This document shows positions 46,947-56,249 of a stretch of DNA of 64,000 bases, piece after piece; the first letter of the stretch is position 1, and every line of letters begins with the position of its first letter. A program made the translations under genes and the position numbers. This stretch comes from Arcanobacterium sp. (lineage in GTDB: Bacteria > Actinomycetota > Actinomycetes > Actinomycetales > Actinomycetaceae). The notes beneath the pieces were generated by a model that searched no databases, was not told the DNA's origin, and saw nothing but the letters and a program-made list of their open reading frames with translations. Location of the stretch: assembly GCA_022778805.1 (NCBI GenBank), contig JALFSN010000002.1, forward strand, positions 186,001-250,000, in the 5' to 3' direction.

Positions 46947-47259
46947 ACTGTCACTCTATCCTTTTCTACCCTTTTCCACGCTCGTCCACTCAAGTTAGCC
47001 CGCCAGCTCCTAGCCCACTGCGCCACCTCGGCACAGTCCTTTTCCTGTACTTTCTTATGCGGCTTTCTCGGCTCCGGCTTTCTCGACGACGTCACAATCC
47101 TATTCCAACCTCGCCGCACGTTCCGCAGCACCCTAAATGCGGCAGAGCACTGCCTTAAGAGTCAATTGTTAAATACTTGATACTTTTTTGTAAGCTAACG
47201 GTAGACGCGCAGGAATTTCCTGTGTATCCTCCTCGAACTACTCAACGAAGGAGCTTTCT
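46947..47259. other. Gene-free stretch before the phosphate transport operon
   Basis: No gene is supported. An A/T-rich patch at ~47159-47200 (ttgttaaatacttgatac) is a plausible promoter region for the DUF47/Pit genes. Confidence 0.4.
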
Positions 47260-47880
47260 GTGGGACACAAAATTGGCGGCCCATCCGTTACTGATCTCAT
47301 TGCCACGCAATCCGAAAATCTCACCCGCGCAGCCACAATGCTTACCAATCTCGTTCAGGCTGAACCGCGCGTACGGGAAGATATCAACGCCAAACTTCAC
47401 GCCATTGAAAACGAAGCCGACGAAGCTACACACACCGTGTTGAAAAAAATTAATTCTAGCTTCGTCTTGCCTTACGACCGCGAAGACCTCTTCAACCTCA
47501 CGTCGATTATTGACGATTGTATCGACATGATCGATGAAGCAGGAGACAACATTGTGCTCTACGGGGTGGATGAGCTGCCTGAAAAAGCCATTAAACTGGT
47601 GGGCATCATCAGCGAGTGTGCACAATCCACTGAAGACGCTATGCAGCATCTCGACAAAATTACTGAGAAAATGCGGGCGTTCTGGGTGGGAATCAACCAG
47701 CTTGAGAATCATGGAGACACCGTCTATCGCTCCATCATTTCCGATCTGTTTAACGATCCGGAAGCCGAGCCTATGAAAGTCTTGAAGATGAAGTTCGTCG
47801 TGGATTGTTTTGAAGCCGCTATCGACCGCTTCGAAAATCTCGCGGCCGTGGTAGAGACTATAGCGATCAAGGAGAACTAA
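47260..47880 (+). CDS. DUF47/PhoU-like Pit accessory protein
   Basis: The 206-residue all-helical protein of the DUF47 family (HAIENEADEATHTVLKKINSSFVLPYDREDLFNLTSIIDDCIDMID in part) is made of PhoU-like helices with metal-binding E/D motifs. Such proteins are encoded just before Pit transporters and modulate them. GTG start with GAAGGAG at 8 bases; 4 bp before the pit gene. Confidence 0.92.
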   Translation: MGHKIGGPSVTDLIATQSENLTRAATMLTNLVQAEPRVREDINAKLHAIENEADEATHTVLKKINSSFVLPYDREDLFNLTSIIDDCIDMIDEAGDNIVLYGVDELPEKAIKLVGIISECAQSTEDAMQHLDKITEKMRAFWVGINQLENHGDTVYRSIISDLFNDPEAEPMKVLKMKFVVDCFEAAIDRFENLAAVVETIAIKEN

Positions 47881-47884
47881 TCCC

Positions 47885-48889
47885 GTGGATCTCACGCTCT
47901 TATTGATCGTGCTCGTGTCGCTCATCGCCTTTATCTTCGACTTCACGAACGGCTTTCATGACGCCGCTAACGCCATTGCTACGTCGGTGGCCACGCGCGC
48001 GATGAAACCAATTGTTGCCATCGTTATGGCAGCAGGTATGAACTTTCTCGGAGCATTGCTCGGCACGGGCGTAGCCGAAACAATTGGCTCGGGAATCATT
48101 TCCCCTCCTCAAGACGATTCTGGCCTCATTGTCGTCCTCTCTGGTCTGCTAGGAGCTATCGGATGGAATATCATCACCTGGTGGTTTGGGCTACCCTCTA
48201 GCTCCTCTCACGCTCTCATTGGCGGGCTCACCGGCGCAGGAATCGCTGCCGCCGTCACCGTGCACTGGGTCGTCATCGGTGAAAAAGTCATCATTCCGAT
48301 GTTTCTCTCTCCAGTAGTCGGGTTTGTGCTCGCATACCTATTGATGTCACTCTTGCTCCGAGCACTCAAGTACGCCCAGTACCGCACCACAATGCACCGC
48401 TTTCGCCGGCTGCAGATCATTTCTTCCGCAGCCGTGGCACTCGGGCACGGCCTACAGGATGCCCAGAAAACTATGGGTGTGGTGGTGCTGGCGCTCGTAG
48501 CTGGTGGATATCACCAAGGCACTGACATCCCACTGTGGGTGAAATTTGGCGCGGCACTAGCCATCTCTCTCGGCACTCTCACCGGTGGCAAACGTATTAT
48601 GAAGACGCTCGGGCAAAACATCACTGACGTCGATCCCTCCCGTGGCTTCGTCTCTGAAATGGTAGGCGCCGCCGTGCTGTATACCACAGCATTTCTCTGG
48701 CATGCCCCTGTCTCCACTACGCACGTCATCACTTCCGGCGTCATGGGCGTGGGCGCCACCAGGCGCCGCAGCGCAGTGCGCTGGAGCGTGGCTGGAAATA
48801 TCGTCATGGCATGGTTTCTCACCTTGCCAGCAGCCGGTTTTATTGCCATGATTTTCTATAGCATTCTGCACGCAATCATGCACGTGTGA
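47885..48889 (+). CDS. pit: Low-affinity inorganic phosphate transporter, Pit family
   Basis: The 334-residue membrane protein has about ten helices in two inverted halves, with the signature DFTNGFHDAANAIATSVATRAM near the start and GLPSSSSHALIGGLTGAG, then LGHGLQDAQKTMGV and HAPVSTTHVITSG in the second half. It imports metal-phosphate driven by protons. GTG start with AAGGAG upstream. Convergent with ppk, so phosphate uptake and polyphosphate storage are neighbours. Confidence 0.94.
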   Translation: MDLTLLLIVLVSLIAFIFDFTNGFHDAANAIATSVATRAMKPIVAIVMAAGMNFLGALLGTGVAETIGSGIISPPQDDSGLIVVLSGLLGAIGWNIITWWFGLPSSSSHALIGGLTGAGIAAAVTVHWVVIGEKVIIPMFLSPVVGFVLAYLLMSLLLRALKYAQYRTTMHRFRRLQIISSAAVALGHGLQDAQKTMGVVVLALVAGGYHQGTDIPLWVKFGAALAISLGTLTGGKRIMKTLGQNITDVDPSRGFVSEMVGAAVLYTTAFLWHAPVSTTHVITSGVMGVGATRRRSAVRWSVAGNIVMAWFLTLPAAGFIAMIFYSILHAIMHV

Positions 48890-48955
48890 GAATCACGTAG
48901 TGACGCGCGTATAGCACTTCGCTTATCGCGATTCGCGCATAGCAGTTTTGAGCTT

Positions 48956-48992
48956 GCGGGTGCTTTGCCCATTCCCCTGGCAAAGCACCCGC
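48956..48992. terminator. Perfect 14-bp hairpin between convergent pit and ppk
   Basis: gcgggtgctttgcc (48956-48969) and ggcaaagcacccgc (48979-48992) with a 9-base loop. No T-run on either side. Probably a bidirectional terminator. Confidence 0.6.
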
Positions 48993-49132
48993 CGATACCC
49001 ACTGCGCTGCGGCGTCAAAGTACTCAGCAGTGAGGAATTGGCTGAGGGACGCTAGATACATTGTTGGAGACTCTCGCGCTCAGCTACCAGCAGGGGACTC
49101 AGGACGGCGCCGCCATCGGTACCGCGCCTGCA

Positions 49133-51769
49133 TCAGTGCCGCGCGGCTACGCGCGAGCGCGCATCAGCCATCAACACGTCTTGGATATGCTGCAGCCGAT
49201 TCCCCTGCTCGTCTTCGTAGACGTGATGCCACCCATCTGCTTCCAGATGCCAGCTTTGCGTCTCATCTGCACATGCCAACGTGACGAGATTGATGAGTTC
49301 CTGCTTCATCTGCGAATCCGTGATCGAAATAACCGCTTCTATACGCCGGTCAAGGTTACGATGCATGAGATCTGCCGAGCCAATAAACACCTCCGGATCG
49401 CCGTCATTGTGGAAAGCATAGATGCGTGAGTGCTCCAGGAAACGACCCAGAATTGAGCGCACTTTGATATTGTCGCTCAGCCCCGGAATGCCTGCCCGCA
49501 AGCAGCAGATACCGCGCACTTGTAGCTCCACCGGCACCCCTGCCTGCGAGGCACGATAGAGAGCATCAATCACGCGCTCATCCACGATGGCGTTGGTCTT
49601 GAGTTTAATCCAGGCCTCTTTGCCCGCACGCTTATGGGCGATCTCGCGCTCTATCCGCTCTAATAGCCCAGCGCGGATTCCAAGCGGAGCCACCAGCAGC
49701 CGATGGAATTTCGCTTTCGGAGCATAGCCGGAGAGCTGGTTAAAAAGTCGAATCAGATCCTGTCCGACGTCACGCTCACACGTAAAGATACCCAAGTCTT
49801 CATAGCCTCGCGCCGTCTTGGGATTGTAATTGCCTGTGCCCACGTGGCAGTAGCGGCGCAAACCGTCATCTTCTTGCCGCACGACGAGCGAGAGTTTGCA
49901 GTGCGTCTTCAATCCCACAATGCCATAGACCACGTGTACGCCCGCCTGCTCTAGCTTACGCGCCCACTCGATATTGGCTTGTTCGTCGAAACGCGCCTTG
50001 ATTTCCACGACAGCCAGTACCTGTTTACCTGCATAAGCAGCTTTGATGAGCGCATCCACAATTGGGGAATCACCACTCGTGCGATAGAGCGTCTGCTTGA
50101 TAGCCAGCACTTTCGGGTCTGCAGCAGCTTGCGCAAGAAATTGCTGCACACTCGTTGCAAATGAATCGTAGGGGTGATGCACCAAAATGTCTTGCCGCCG
50201 TATCGCCTCAAAGACGTCACTCGCTCTGGAGCTCTCCACCTCGGCGAATCCCGCCGGCGTCACGGGCACAAAGTTCTTGTACTTCAGCTTCGGCCGATCG
50301 AGATCGTGAATGACGTTCAGACCAGTGAGGTCAAGCGGCTGCGGCAGTCGGAAGACGTCTTCCGTGCGCACTCGCAATTCTCGTTGCAGTAAATGCAGCA
50401 CATGTTCTGAAATGTCCTCAGCCACTTCCAGGCGCACCACTGGCCCGAAACGCCGCTTGAGCAGCTCCTTTTCCATCGCTTGTAGAAGGTTCTCAGCGTC
50501 GTCCTCTTCCACCTCAAGATCCTCATTGCGGGTGACGCGGAACGTGGAGTAATCCACCACGTCCATCCCTGGGAAAAGGGTATACAAATGCGCGCCGATC
50601 ACTTCTTCCAACGGGATATATTGCGTCTGCCCCATAGCATCCGAGGGCACATCTTCTGCGCTATACGGTCGCCCCTCAGAATCGACGGCAATGAAACGCG
50701 GCAGCAAAGACGGCACTTTCACCCTGGCAAAGAGTTCTTTCCCCGTGGCCGGATTGCTCACGACCACCGCCAAATTCAGCGAAAGACCCGAGATATAAGG
50801 GAAAGGGTGAGCCGGATCGACAGCCAGCGGGGTGAGGACGGGGAAGATCTGCTTGCGATAAAACTTCCGCAAGCGCTCATGCTCATGCTCGCCAATATCT
50901 GCCCAATGCCGAATATGAATGCCTTCTTCAGCCAACTTGGGCTGCACGTCGTCTCGAAACACACGCGCGTGGCGTTCCATGAGCTCGTGCGCACGGATAT
51001 TGATGCCGTCGAGCAGCTGATGTGGACTGAGGCCAGATGGACCCGTCACGGCCATTCCGGCTGCAATGCGGCGTTTTAGGCCAGCCACTCGCACCATGTA
51101 GAACTCGTCGAGATTGGAAGCGAAAATCGCCAAAAACCACGCGCGCTCCAAAATCGCCAACTTTGGGTCTTCCGCCTGCTCCAGCACCCGCTCATTAAAC
51201 GCCAGCCACGTGAGTTCACGATCGACGAAACGCCCCTCCGGCAAAGGAGCCTCTTCCGGCTTGAGCCCTTGCGCTTCGGCGCGTTTGCGGGCTTCCTGTG
51301 CCATCTTGCTGAGCGTCTCAGGCAAGACCGGCGAACCCAGGCGCATCCGCAGCTTCTGCACCGAGGGCTTCTGCTTTCCTTGGGTATAGCCGGCTAAGCC
51401 TGATGCCTGGCTGCGCACTGCTTCACGCGCCACCCGATTCTCCTGCTGCCAGGCGGTATCACCGATGCGATCGATCGTGTCCGCTGAGGCGATGACGTCG
51501 GAGGAGCCGTCAGTCTTGAGGTCGGCAGCCATATGGTCGGCAGCTTCACGATTGTCAGCTTCGCGGTGGTCGTCCGCTTCAGTCGCAGCACCTGCAGCAT
51601 CCGCCGCCACAGCTATATCAGTTCCTAGCTGCTGAGCTGGCACAGCAGACTCAACCGCATCGCGTTCAGCGGCAAGCTCAGCATCACGGCCGGCAGCGAG
51701 CTCGGCAGCATAATTGACAGCACGATTGGCGATTTCAACGTCTTCTTCGCCCATATCTTGATAGCCCAT
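49133..51769 (-). CDS. ppk: Polyphosphate kinase (PPK1)
   Basis: The ~878-residue enzyme polymerises the gamma-phosphate of ATP into polyphosphate. The core starts near residue 187 with [18 protein letters not shown] and [17 protein letters not shown]; the autophosphorylated His lies in [19 protein letters not shown] near residue 641, with [19 protein letters not shown] before it. The first ~185 residues are far longer than usual and mostly Ala/Asp/Glu-rich (e.g. [14 protein letters not shown]). The start is uncertain (ATG 51769 or 51754). Confidence 0.93.
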   Translation of the reverse strand: MGYQDMGEEDVEIANRAVNYAAELAAGRDAELAAERDAVESAVPAQQLGTDIAVAADAAGAATEADDHREADNREAADHMAADLKTDGSSDVIASADTIDRIGDTAWQQENRVAREAVRSQASGLAGYTQGKQKPSVQKLRMRLGSPVLPETLSKMAQEARKRAEAQGLKPEEAPLPEGRFVDRELTWLAFNERVLEQAEDPKLAILERAWFLAIFASNLDEFYMVRVAGLKRRIAAGMAVTGPSGLSPHQLLDGINIRAHELMERHARVFRDDVQPKLAEEGIHIRHWADIGEHEHERLRKFYRKQIFPVLTPLAVDPAHPFPYISGLSLNLAVVVSNPATGKELFARVKVPSLLPRFIAVDSEGRPYSAEDVPSDAMGQTQYIPLEEVIGAHLYTLFPGMDVVDYSTFRVTRNEDLEVEEDDAENLLQAMEKELLKRRFGPVVRLEVAEDISEHVLHLLQRELRVRTEDVFRLPQPLDLTGLNVIHDLDRPKLKYKNFVPVTPAGFAEVESSRASDVFEAIRRQDILVHHPYDSFATSVQQFLAQAAADPKVLAIKQTLYRTSGDSPIVDALIKAAYAGKQVLAVVEIKARFDEQANIEWARKLEQAGVHVVYGIVGLKTHCKLSLVVRQEDDGLRRYCHVGTGNYNPKTARGYEDLGIFTCERDVGQDLIRLFNQLSGYAPKAKFHRLLVAPLGIRAGLLERIEREIAHKRAGKEAWIKLKTNAIVDERVIDALYRASQAGVPVELQVRGICCLRAGIPGLSDNIKVRSILGRFLEHSRIYAFHNDGDPEVFIGSADLMHRNLDRRIEAVISITDSQMKQELINLVTLACADETQSWHLEADGWHHVYEDEQGNRLQHIQDVLMADARSRVAARH

Positions 51770-51894
51770 ACCCCGATATTGCCAAAAAATGCTCAGCAAT
51801 GCAGGCAATACGCTGTGTATTTTACAGTTGTCTCACATAGCAGTTGCCGACGGCCCTCACCTACCTCCGCGCTCACAGCTGGCGCCCGCATAAT

Positions 51895-51939
51895 GTTAGA
51901 ATACTTACATAATATTTTCTTTTATGTTAGTATTCTAAC
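51895..51939. promoter_or_regulatory. Large AT-rich inverted repeat (18-bp arms) upstream of the dicarboxylate transporter
   Basis: Arms gttagaatacttacataa (51895-51912) and ttatgttagtattctaac (51922-51939) pair at 17 of 18 positions around a 10-base spacer. It lies ~75 bases before the transporter start. The base composition differs sharply from its surroundings. Candidate operator, possibly for the RpiR regulator encoded beyond the lyase gene. Confidence 0.7.
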
Positions 51940-52012
51940 TACTGGTGAGTGGCACCCTGTACATCACGATTTACACCGCCACATCACGCCAGAGCTATAC
52001 AAAGGAGTATTC

Positions 52013-53446
52013 ATGTCTATCGCTTTGCTCACCATTGCGATAATCGTGCTTGCCGCCACCATTTTCTTCCTCCTCAAAGGAAAATCTCCCGTGATGGTGT
52101 TGCTGTTTGCAGGCGTGATTCTCGCCGTCTTTTCATTGATCTTTGACCCCTCTCTCCAGCTCCTCAAAGAAGATGCCACATCTGGATCTCGATGGTTCGA
52201 TATTTTCGGCCTCATCGAATCCGTGGCCATTAAGCAGCTCTCTGGGGTGGGCATCATCATTATGGCCGCCGGAGGATTCTCTGCATACATGAACGGCATT
52301 GGCGCCACCGATGCCCTTGTGCGCATTGCAGCACGCCCCCTATCAAAACTCGGGCATCCCTATATGCTCCTCATCGTGGCTTATCTCCTCGGACAGGCTC
52401 TCTTTATGGTCATTCCTTCAGCCGCCGGATTAGCACTCTTGCTATTAGTGTCAATTTTCCCCATCCTCGTAGCCGCTGGAGTGACGCCTGCGGCAGCCGG
52501 AGCCGTCATTGTCTCGTGTTCGGCGCTTCCTATGGGGCCAGGCACCGGCACCGCAATCCTCGCAGCCAAAACCGTTGGCGAATCTCCTGCCGTCTATTTC
52601 GTCCATCATCAACTACCAGTGGCTCTTCCCACTATGATCGTCATCGCCCTCATCCTCTACATCACCTCCAAGCACTTTGATCGGCGTGACGCCGGAAACT
52701 CCGAGCTTCTCGGTTCCTCTTCTATCACGGGCACAAGCCCAGCGACCACCGCCACTGCCAGCACGACGCCCCAAACGGGCACCGCCACTGCTAGCACGAA
52801 AGATGGCGCTCCTGCCATCTATGCCATCTTCGTGTTACTTCCCATTATTCTGCTCATTGTTTTCTCTCCACTCACCAACAGTTCTATTGAGCTTTCCACC
52901 GTCTCCGCTTTCTTCCTCGTGTGGATTCTCGCCATCGTGGTGGATCTGATCCGCACCAGAAAAGTGGAACGCACGCTCACCACCGCCGTCACGTTCTTTA
53001 CCGGCATGGGAAAGATGTTTGGCTCAGTCGTATCGCTGATCATTGCAGCTCAGGTTTTCGCTGAGGGGCTAAAATCTGCCGGCCTCATCGATGCGATTAT
53101 CAACATTGCCAAAGGAGCGAGCCTAGGAGAGACGCTCATGGCGATTGTCCTCACGATTATCGTTGGCGCCGTCACGTTCCTCACTGGCTCTGGCGTCGGA
53201 GCATTTTCAGCTTTTGCTTCCCTAGCACCTGAAGTCGCCACCGGCATTGGAGCAAGCGCCGTCAAATTAGTGACGCCAATGCAATTTGCTGGCGGCCTCT
53301 TCCGCTCGATGTCTCCAGTAGCTGGAGTGACTATCGCGGTGGCAGGCGGCGTCGGCATCAGCCCAGTTGCGCTAGCACGGCGTTCTGCACCAGCCATGTT
53401 GGGCGGTATTTTAGTCATGACGGCGTTGAGCCTCATTATCGGCTGA
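52013..53446 (+). CDS. dcuC: C4-dicarboxylate transporter, DcuC-like
   Basis: The 477-residue membrane protein has about 12 helices and DcuC-like motifs (GGFSAYMNGIGATDALV; MVIPSAAGLALLLLVSIFPILV; FLTGSGVGAFSAFASLAPEVA). DcuC-type carriers take up or export fumarate, succinate or malate in anaerobes. A Thr/Ala/Ser low-complexity loop (DNA ~52697-52815) is inserted between two helices. AAAGGAG is 7 bases before ATG 52013. It probably supplies the lyase encoded downstream. Confidence 0.88.
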   Translation: MSIALLTIAIIVLAATIFFLLKGKSPVMVLLFAGVILAVFSLIFDPSLQLLKEDATSGSRWFDIFGLIESVAIKQLSGVGIIIMAAGGFSAYMNGIGATDALVRIAARPLSKLGHPYMLLIVAYLLGQALFMVIPSAAGLALLLLVSIFPILVAAGVTPAAAGAVIVSCSALPMGPGTGTAILAAKTVGESPAVYFVHHQLPVALPTMIVIALILYITSKHFDRRDAGNSELLGSSSITGTSPATTATASTTPQTGTATASTKDGAPAIYAIFVLLPIILLIVFSPLTNSSIELSTVSAFFLVWILAIVVDLIRTRKVERTLTTAVTFFTGMGKMFGSVVSLIIAAQVFAEGLKSAGLIDAIINIAKGASLGETLMAIVLTIIVGAVTFLTGSGVGAFSAFASLAPEVATGIGASAVKLVTPMQFAGGLFRSMSPVAGVTIAVAGGVGISPVALARRSAPAMLGGILVMTALSLIIG

Positions 53447-53673
53447 GGCGCACGACCGAATAGAGCGGATAAAACACCTACCAAGACGACTATCCATCGG
53501 GTACTGCCTGATGATGCTCTTGCACCTCAGGCAGTTGCTCGCCGCCGTCACGGCGTATCGGGCACGCCATCGCGTAATCCGCATACACCAGCAGCACATA
53601 CGGGCACGTCGGCATACCGTATCGCACAAAACTGCATGACACAATCGACATCAAACAATCAGAAAGGAAGCCC

Positions 53674-54999
53674 ATGTCATTCGGAATTTTCAACAGCACT
53701 TTTAACAAACGGGGATACGTCGATCCCCATTTTGAAGACGTGTGGGGCGAGCGCCACACCCTTGAGTGCTGGTTTCAGGTAGAGGCCGCTCTCGCTGGCG
53801 TTCAGGCGGAGCTCGGCATCATACCCGAGCAGGCTGCGAGACACATTCAAGCTAGTGCCACCGTGACGGAGAAACTTCTATCTGAGGTGAGCAACGGCGG
53901 CGGCGGAAACCCTCTGATCGTTGGACTCGATGCTATTCGCACCGCCGTCGGCAAAGAATATCGCGGGTGGGTGCACTATGGAGCTACCAGCCAAGACATC
54001 CTCGACACCGCCAGGGCACTGCAGATTAAAGAATCCCTAGAGATTTTCCAGAGCAACCTCAACAGCATCATCGCATCCGTACAGCAGCTTGCACATCAGC
54101 ACGCTCACACATTAATGGTGGCACGCACAAACGGACAACACGCCCTACCCACCACACTCGGTACGCGATTTGCTCGTTGGCTGACGGCTCTGAAAGCTGA
54201 CGTGCGGAGAATCAACAGCTGCCAGGAAGATGCACTCAGCATCCAATTCTCTGGCGCAGCCGGTACATACGCTTCCACGGGTACTCTCGGCCCGAAAATT
54301 GCTCAAAGGTTAAGCGAGACATTGGGCTTGACGTATCGCTTCGTCCCCTGGCATGCCGATCGCAGCGCAATTACTGAATTGTGCACGATGATGGCAATCC
54401 ACGGACAAAACCTCGCTAAAATAGCTGAAGATCTCTTTGATATGCAGCGCAATGAGATTGGCGAAGCTCACGAGATGATGGATGCTCATCTTTCTGGTTC
54501 TTCCGCTATGCCACAGAAAAAGAATCCTTTCTCCACGATGAAGATCTCCGTAGCCGGCAGAATTGCTGCCGGCGCTGCAGCCACTTTGCTCACGCAACCT
54601 CCCGCCGCCCACGAGCGCGATCATCGCCAGTTGGAGGTAGAGCGCGATCTCTTACCGCGTACGCTTATCGCCGTAGAGGGAGCACAGCGAAAACTGCTGG
54701 CGCTGCTCCCTAACCTCGTTTTTGACGTCGAACAATTGGCAGCCAACCTCTGCTACGAGGGTCCGCTCATACTTACCGAGCATATTCTGATGGAGCTGGC
54801 TCCTACCCTCGGGCATGAAAAAGCCCACGACGTGCTGCAAGAGTTTGCATCCCGTTATCGAGAATCCCACATCTCGCTACAGCAGTTCGTGAATGAACGC
54901 CCTGAATTGCAGGCGGCGCTCAAAGACGTCGATCTTGATTCCCTGCTCGCACCGGACAATTATATTGGTCTCTCTGAGGAAATTTCTTTAGCCCAGTGA
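53674..54999 (+). CDS. Fumarase/aspartase-superfamily lyase (PurB/PcaB-like)
   Basis: The 441-residue enzyme carries the superfamily signature GSSAMPQKKNP near residue 276, YGATSQDILDTA and TNGQHALPTTLG. It resembles adenylosuccinate lyase and carboxymuconate cycloisomerase more than fumarase. Such enzymes release or add fumarate-like groups, and the dicarboxylate transporter just upstream suggests a fumarate-linked substrate rather than purine synthesis. Actual substrate unknown. AGAAAGGAAG lies before the ATG. Confidence 0.88.
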   Translation: MSFGIFNSTFNKRGYVDPHFEDVWGERHTLECWFQVEAALAGVQAELGIIPEQAARHIQASATVTEKLLSEVSNGGGGNPLIVGLDAIRTAVGKEYRGWVHYGATSQDILDTARALQIKESLEIFQSNLNSIIASVQQLAHQHAHTLMVARTNGQHALPTTLGTRFARWLTALKADVRRINSCQEDALSIQFSGAAGTYASTGTLGPKIAQRLSETLGLTYRFVPWHADRSAITELCTMMAIHGQNLAKIAEDLFDMQRNEIGEAHEMMDAHLSGSSAMPQKKNPFSTMKISVAGRIAAGAAATLLTQPPAAHERDHRQLEVERDLLPRTLIAVEGAQRKLLALLPNLVFDVEQLAANLCYEGPLILTEHILMELAPTLGHEKAHDVLQEFASRYRESHISLQQFVNERPELQAALKDVDLDSLLAPDNYIGLSEEISLAQ

Positions 55000-55057
55000 C
55001 GCCGTCACGCCGAGCTAGCGATGCTTCACCAGTGGACGCTAGCTCAGTGACGGCGTC
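54989..55057. repeat. Direct repeat around the lyase stop codon
   Basis: A block of the form tagcccagtgacgccgtca (holding the lyase stop) is repeated as tagctcagtgacggcgtca about 49 bases downstream. Both contain the window's over-represented CGCCGTCA-type word or its complement. Confidence 0.7.
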
Positions 55058-55121
55058 AAGGCGTATGTGGAGCTCACACATGCGCACGCGAAGCCCTACT
55101 GCCCGCCGTGCCTCTCGCTCC

Positions 55122-56021
55122 TTACGCCCGCCGCGGCTTCCCACCATCGCGTCGCAGCTTCCCATCATCATGTTTCTTGGGTGAGATAAAAAGATCCATC
55201 TCTTGGTAGATGTGCTCGATGTCGTGCACCCTTTCATCAGAATGTTCATTTTCCAGCGCATCTACCAACGCCTCTAGGAACACTAGGAATACCGCACGAG
55301 TACGAAAACGCCCTGGAGTATTTCCTGGCAAATGAAGGGATATATCCGCATAAGCCTGCAGCGGAGAAGAGAGACGATTCGTCATCAAAGCCACCGTTGC
55401 CCCTCGCTCTTGCGCTACTGCCATGACGTTGCGCACCCATACGGCGTGACGATCGAACGCCGTCACAAAAAGCACCGATTTTTGCGCGAGATCCAGAAGC
55501 TCATGCGGAGCGACATCGGCCGACTCAATCAGGTGCACATGCGAGCGATGATAGCGAATGAGCAGATAGAAATAGCGCATAAGCTGCTTCCCAGAAGCGT
55601 TGGACAGCAGATACAACGGCCGATCGTCATCTCGTAGCAGATCAGCAATGGTATCAAACATCTGCGCATTGACGATCTCCCCAGCCGTACGCAACTGCCC
55701 AATGGCATCGTCAATATGATGCCGTAACGCCGTTCCTGGACTGCTTGGATCAGGCTCAAGTTTTGCCCGCTCATCAGGGGAATCAAAGTTTTCGGCGATC
55801 TCAGCTTTCAACGAAGCCGAAAAATCCCGATATCCTCTATATCCAAGACGGCGCACATAGCGTGTGACGGAGGCCGTCGACGTATTAACTGCAGCACACA
55901 CTGCCTCAATCGTGTCGAATGCCAGCTGCGGATAACGCTCCACAAAGTAGTTTTTGAGCTTCTCCTCCGTAGGAGTCGCCGTGCTCTGCTGCGCAATGCG
56001 CTGAAAAAGGCTAGCGTCCAC
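55122..56021 (-). CDS. RpiR/MurR-family transcriptional regulator
   Basis: The 299-residue regulator has an N-terminal HTH (CAAVNTSTASVTRYVRRLGYRGYRDF, residues ~40-67) and a C-terminal SIS domain (~125-260) that senses a phosphorylated sugar or similar metabolite. Convergent with the transporter/lyase pair, it is the likely controller of that locus; the 18-bp inverted repeat upstream of the transporter is a candidate target. The C-terminal end is very basic. Confidence 0.9.
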   Translation of the reverse strand: MDASLFQRIAQQSTATPTEEKLKNYFVERYPQLAFDTIEAVCAAVNTSTASVTRYVRRLGYRGYRDFSASLKAEIAENFDSPDERAKLEPDPSSPGTALRHHIDDAIGQLRTAGEIVNAQMFDTIADLLRDDDRPLYLLSNASGKQLMRYFYLLIRYHRSHVHLIESADVAPHELLDLAQKSVLFVTAFDRHAVWVRNVMAVAQERGATVALMTNRLSSPLQAYADISLHLPGNTPGRFRTRAVFLVFLEALVDALENEHSDERVHDIEHIYQEMDLFISPKKHDDGKLRRDGGKPRRA

Positions 56022-56080
56022 TAGATCTCCCCAACTAACAGCTCTTCACTCTCACACGCAGGCTTCCTTATTCTCCCCCG

Positions 56081-56130
56081 ATAAAATTCAAAGCCCAGCG
56101 CCTATCGATATATCGAGCGGCACTGGGCTT
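56081..56130 (-). terminator. Original tRNA-Lys terminator, now displaced
   Basis: On the minus strand AAGCCCAGTGCC and GGCGCTGGGCTT pair (one G-T) and are followed by TGAATTTT. It lies directly after the partial tRNA-Lys copy at 56133-56162, as expected for the terminator of the tRNA before the islet was inserted. Confidence 0.75.
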
Positions 56131-56132
56131 AT

Positions 56133-56162
56133 GCGGTAGGCCCCACGGGACTCGAACCCGTA
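56133..56162 (-). repeat. 30-bp duplicated 3' end of tRNA-Lys (distal att site)
   Basis: Identical to 58018-58047: it contains the T-arm and acceptor 3' strand of tRNA-Lys plus 3 flanking bases (starts gcggtaggccccacgggact). A partial tRNA end on one side with the intact tRNA on the other is the classic mark of an element integrated into a tRNA gene. Confidence 0.9.
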
Positions 56163-56249
56163 GCTCTATAGAATAGAAACCCCGTCCGCTCCCATTGTAG
56201 CCAGCATTACAAGTATTGATAAATGGCGCGCTGCTTACGGAACGCTACC

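Noticed and set aside
48876-49061. 61-codon minus-strand frame downstream of ppk (TAEYFDAAAQWVSAG)
   Set aside because: Looks somewhat protein-like but overlaps the end of pit, contains the perfect 14-bp hairpin and lacks a clear ribosome site.
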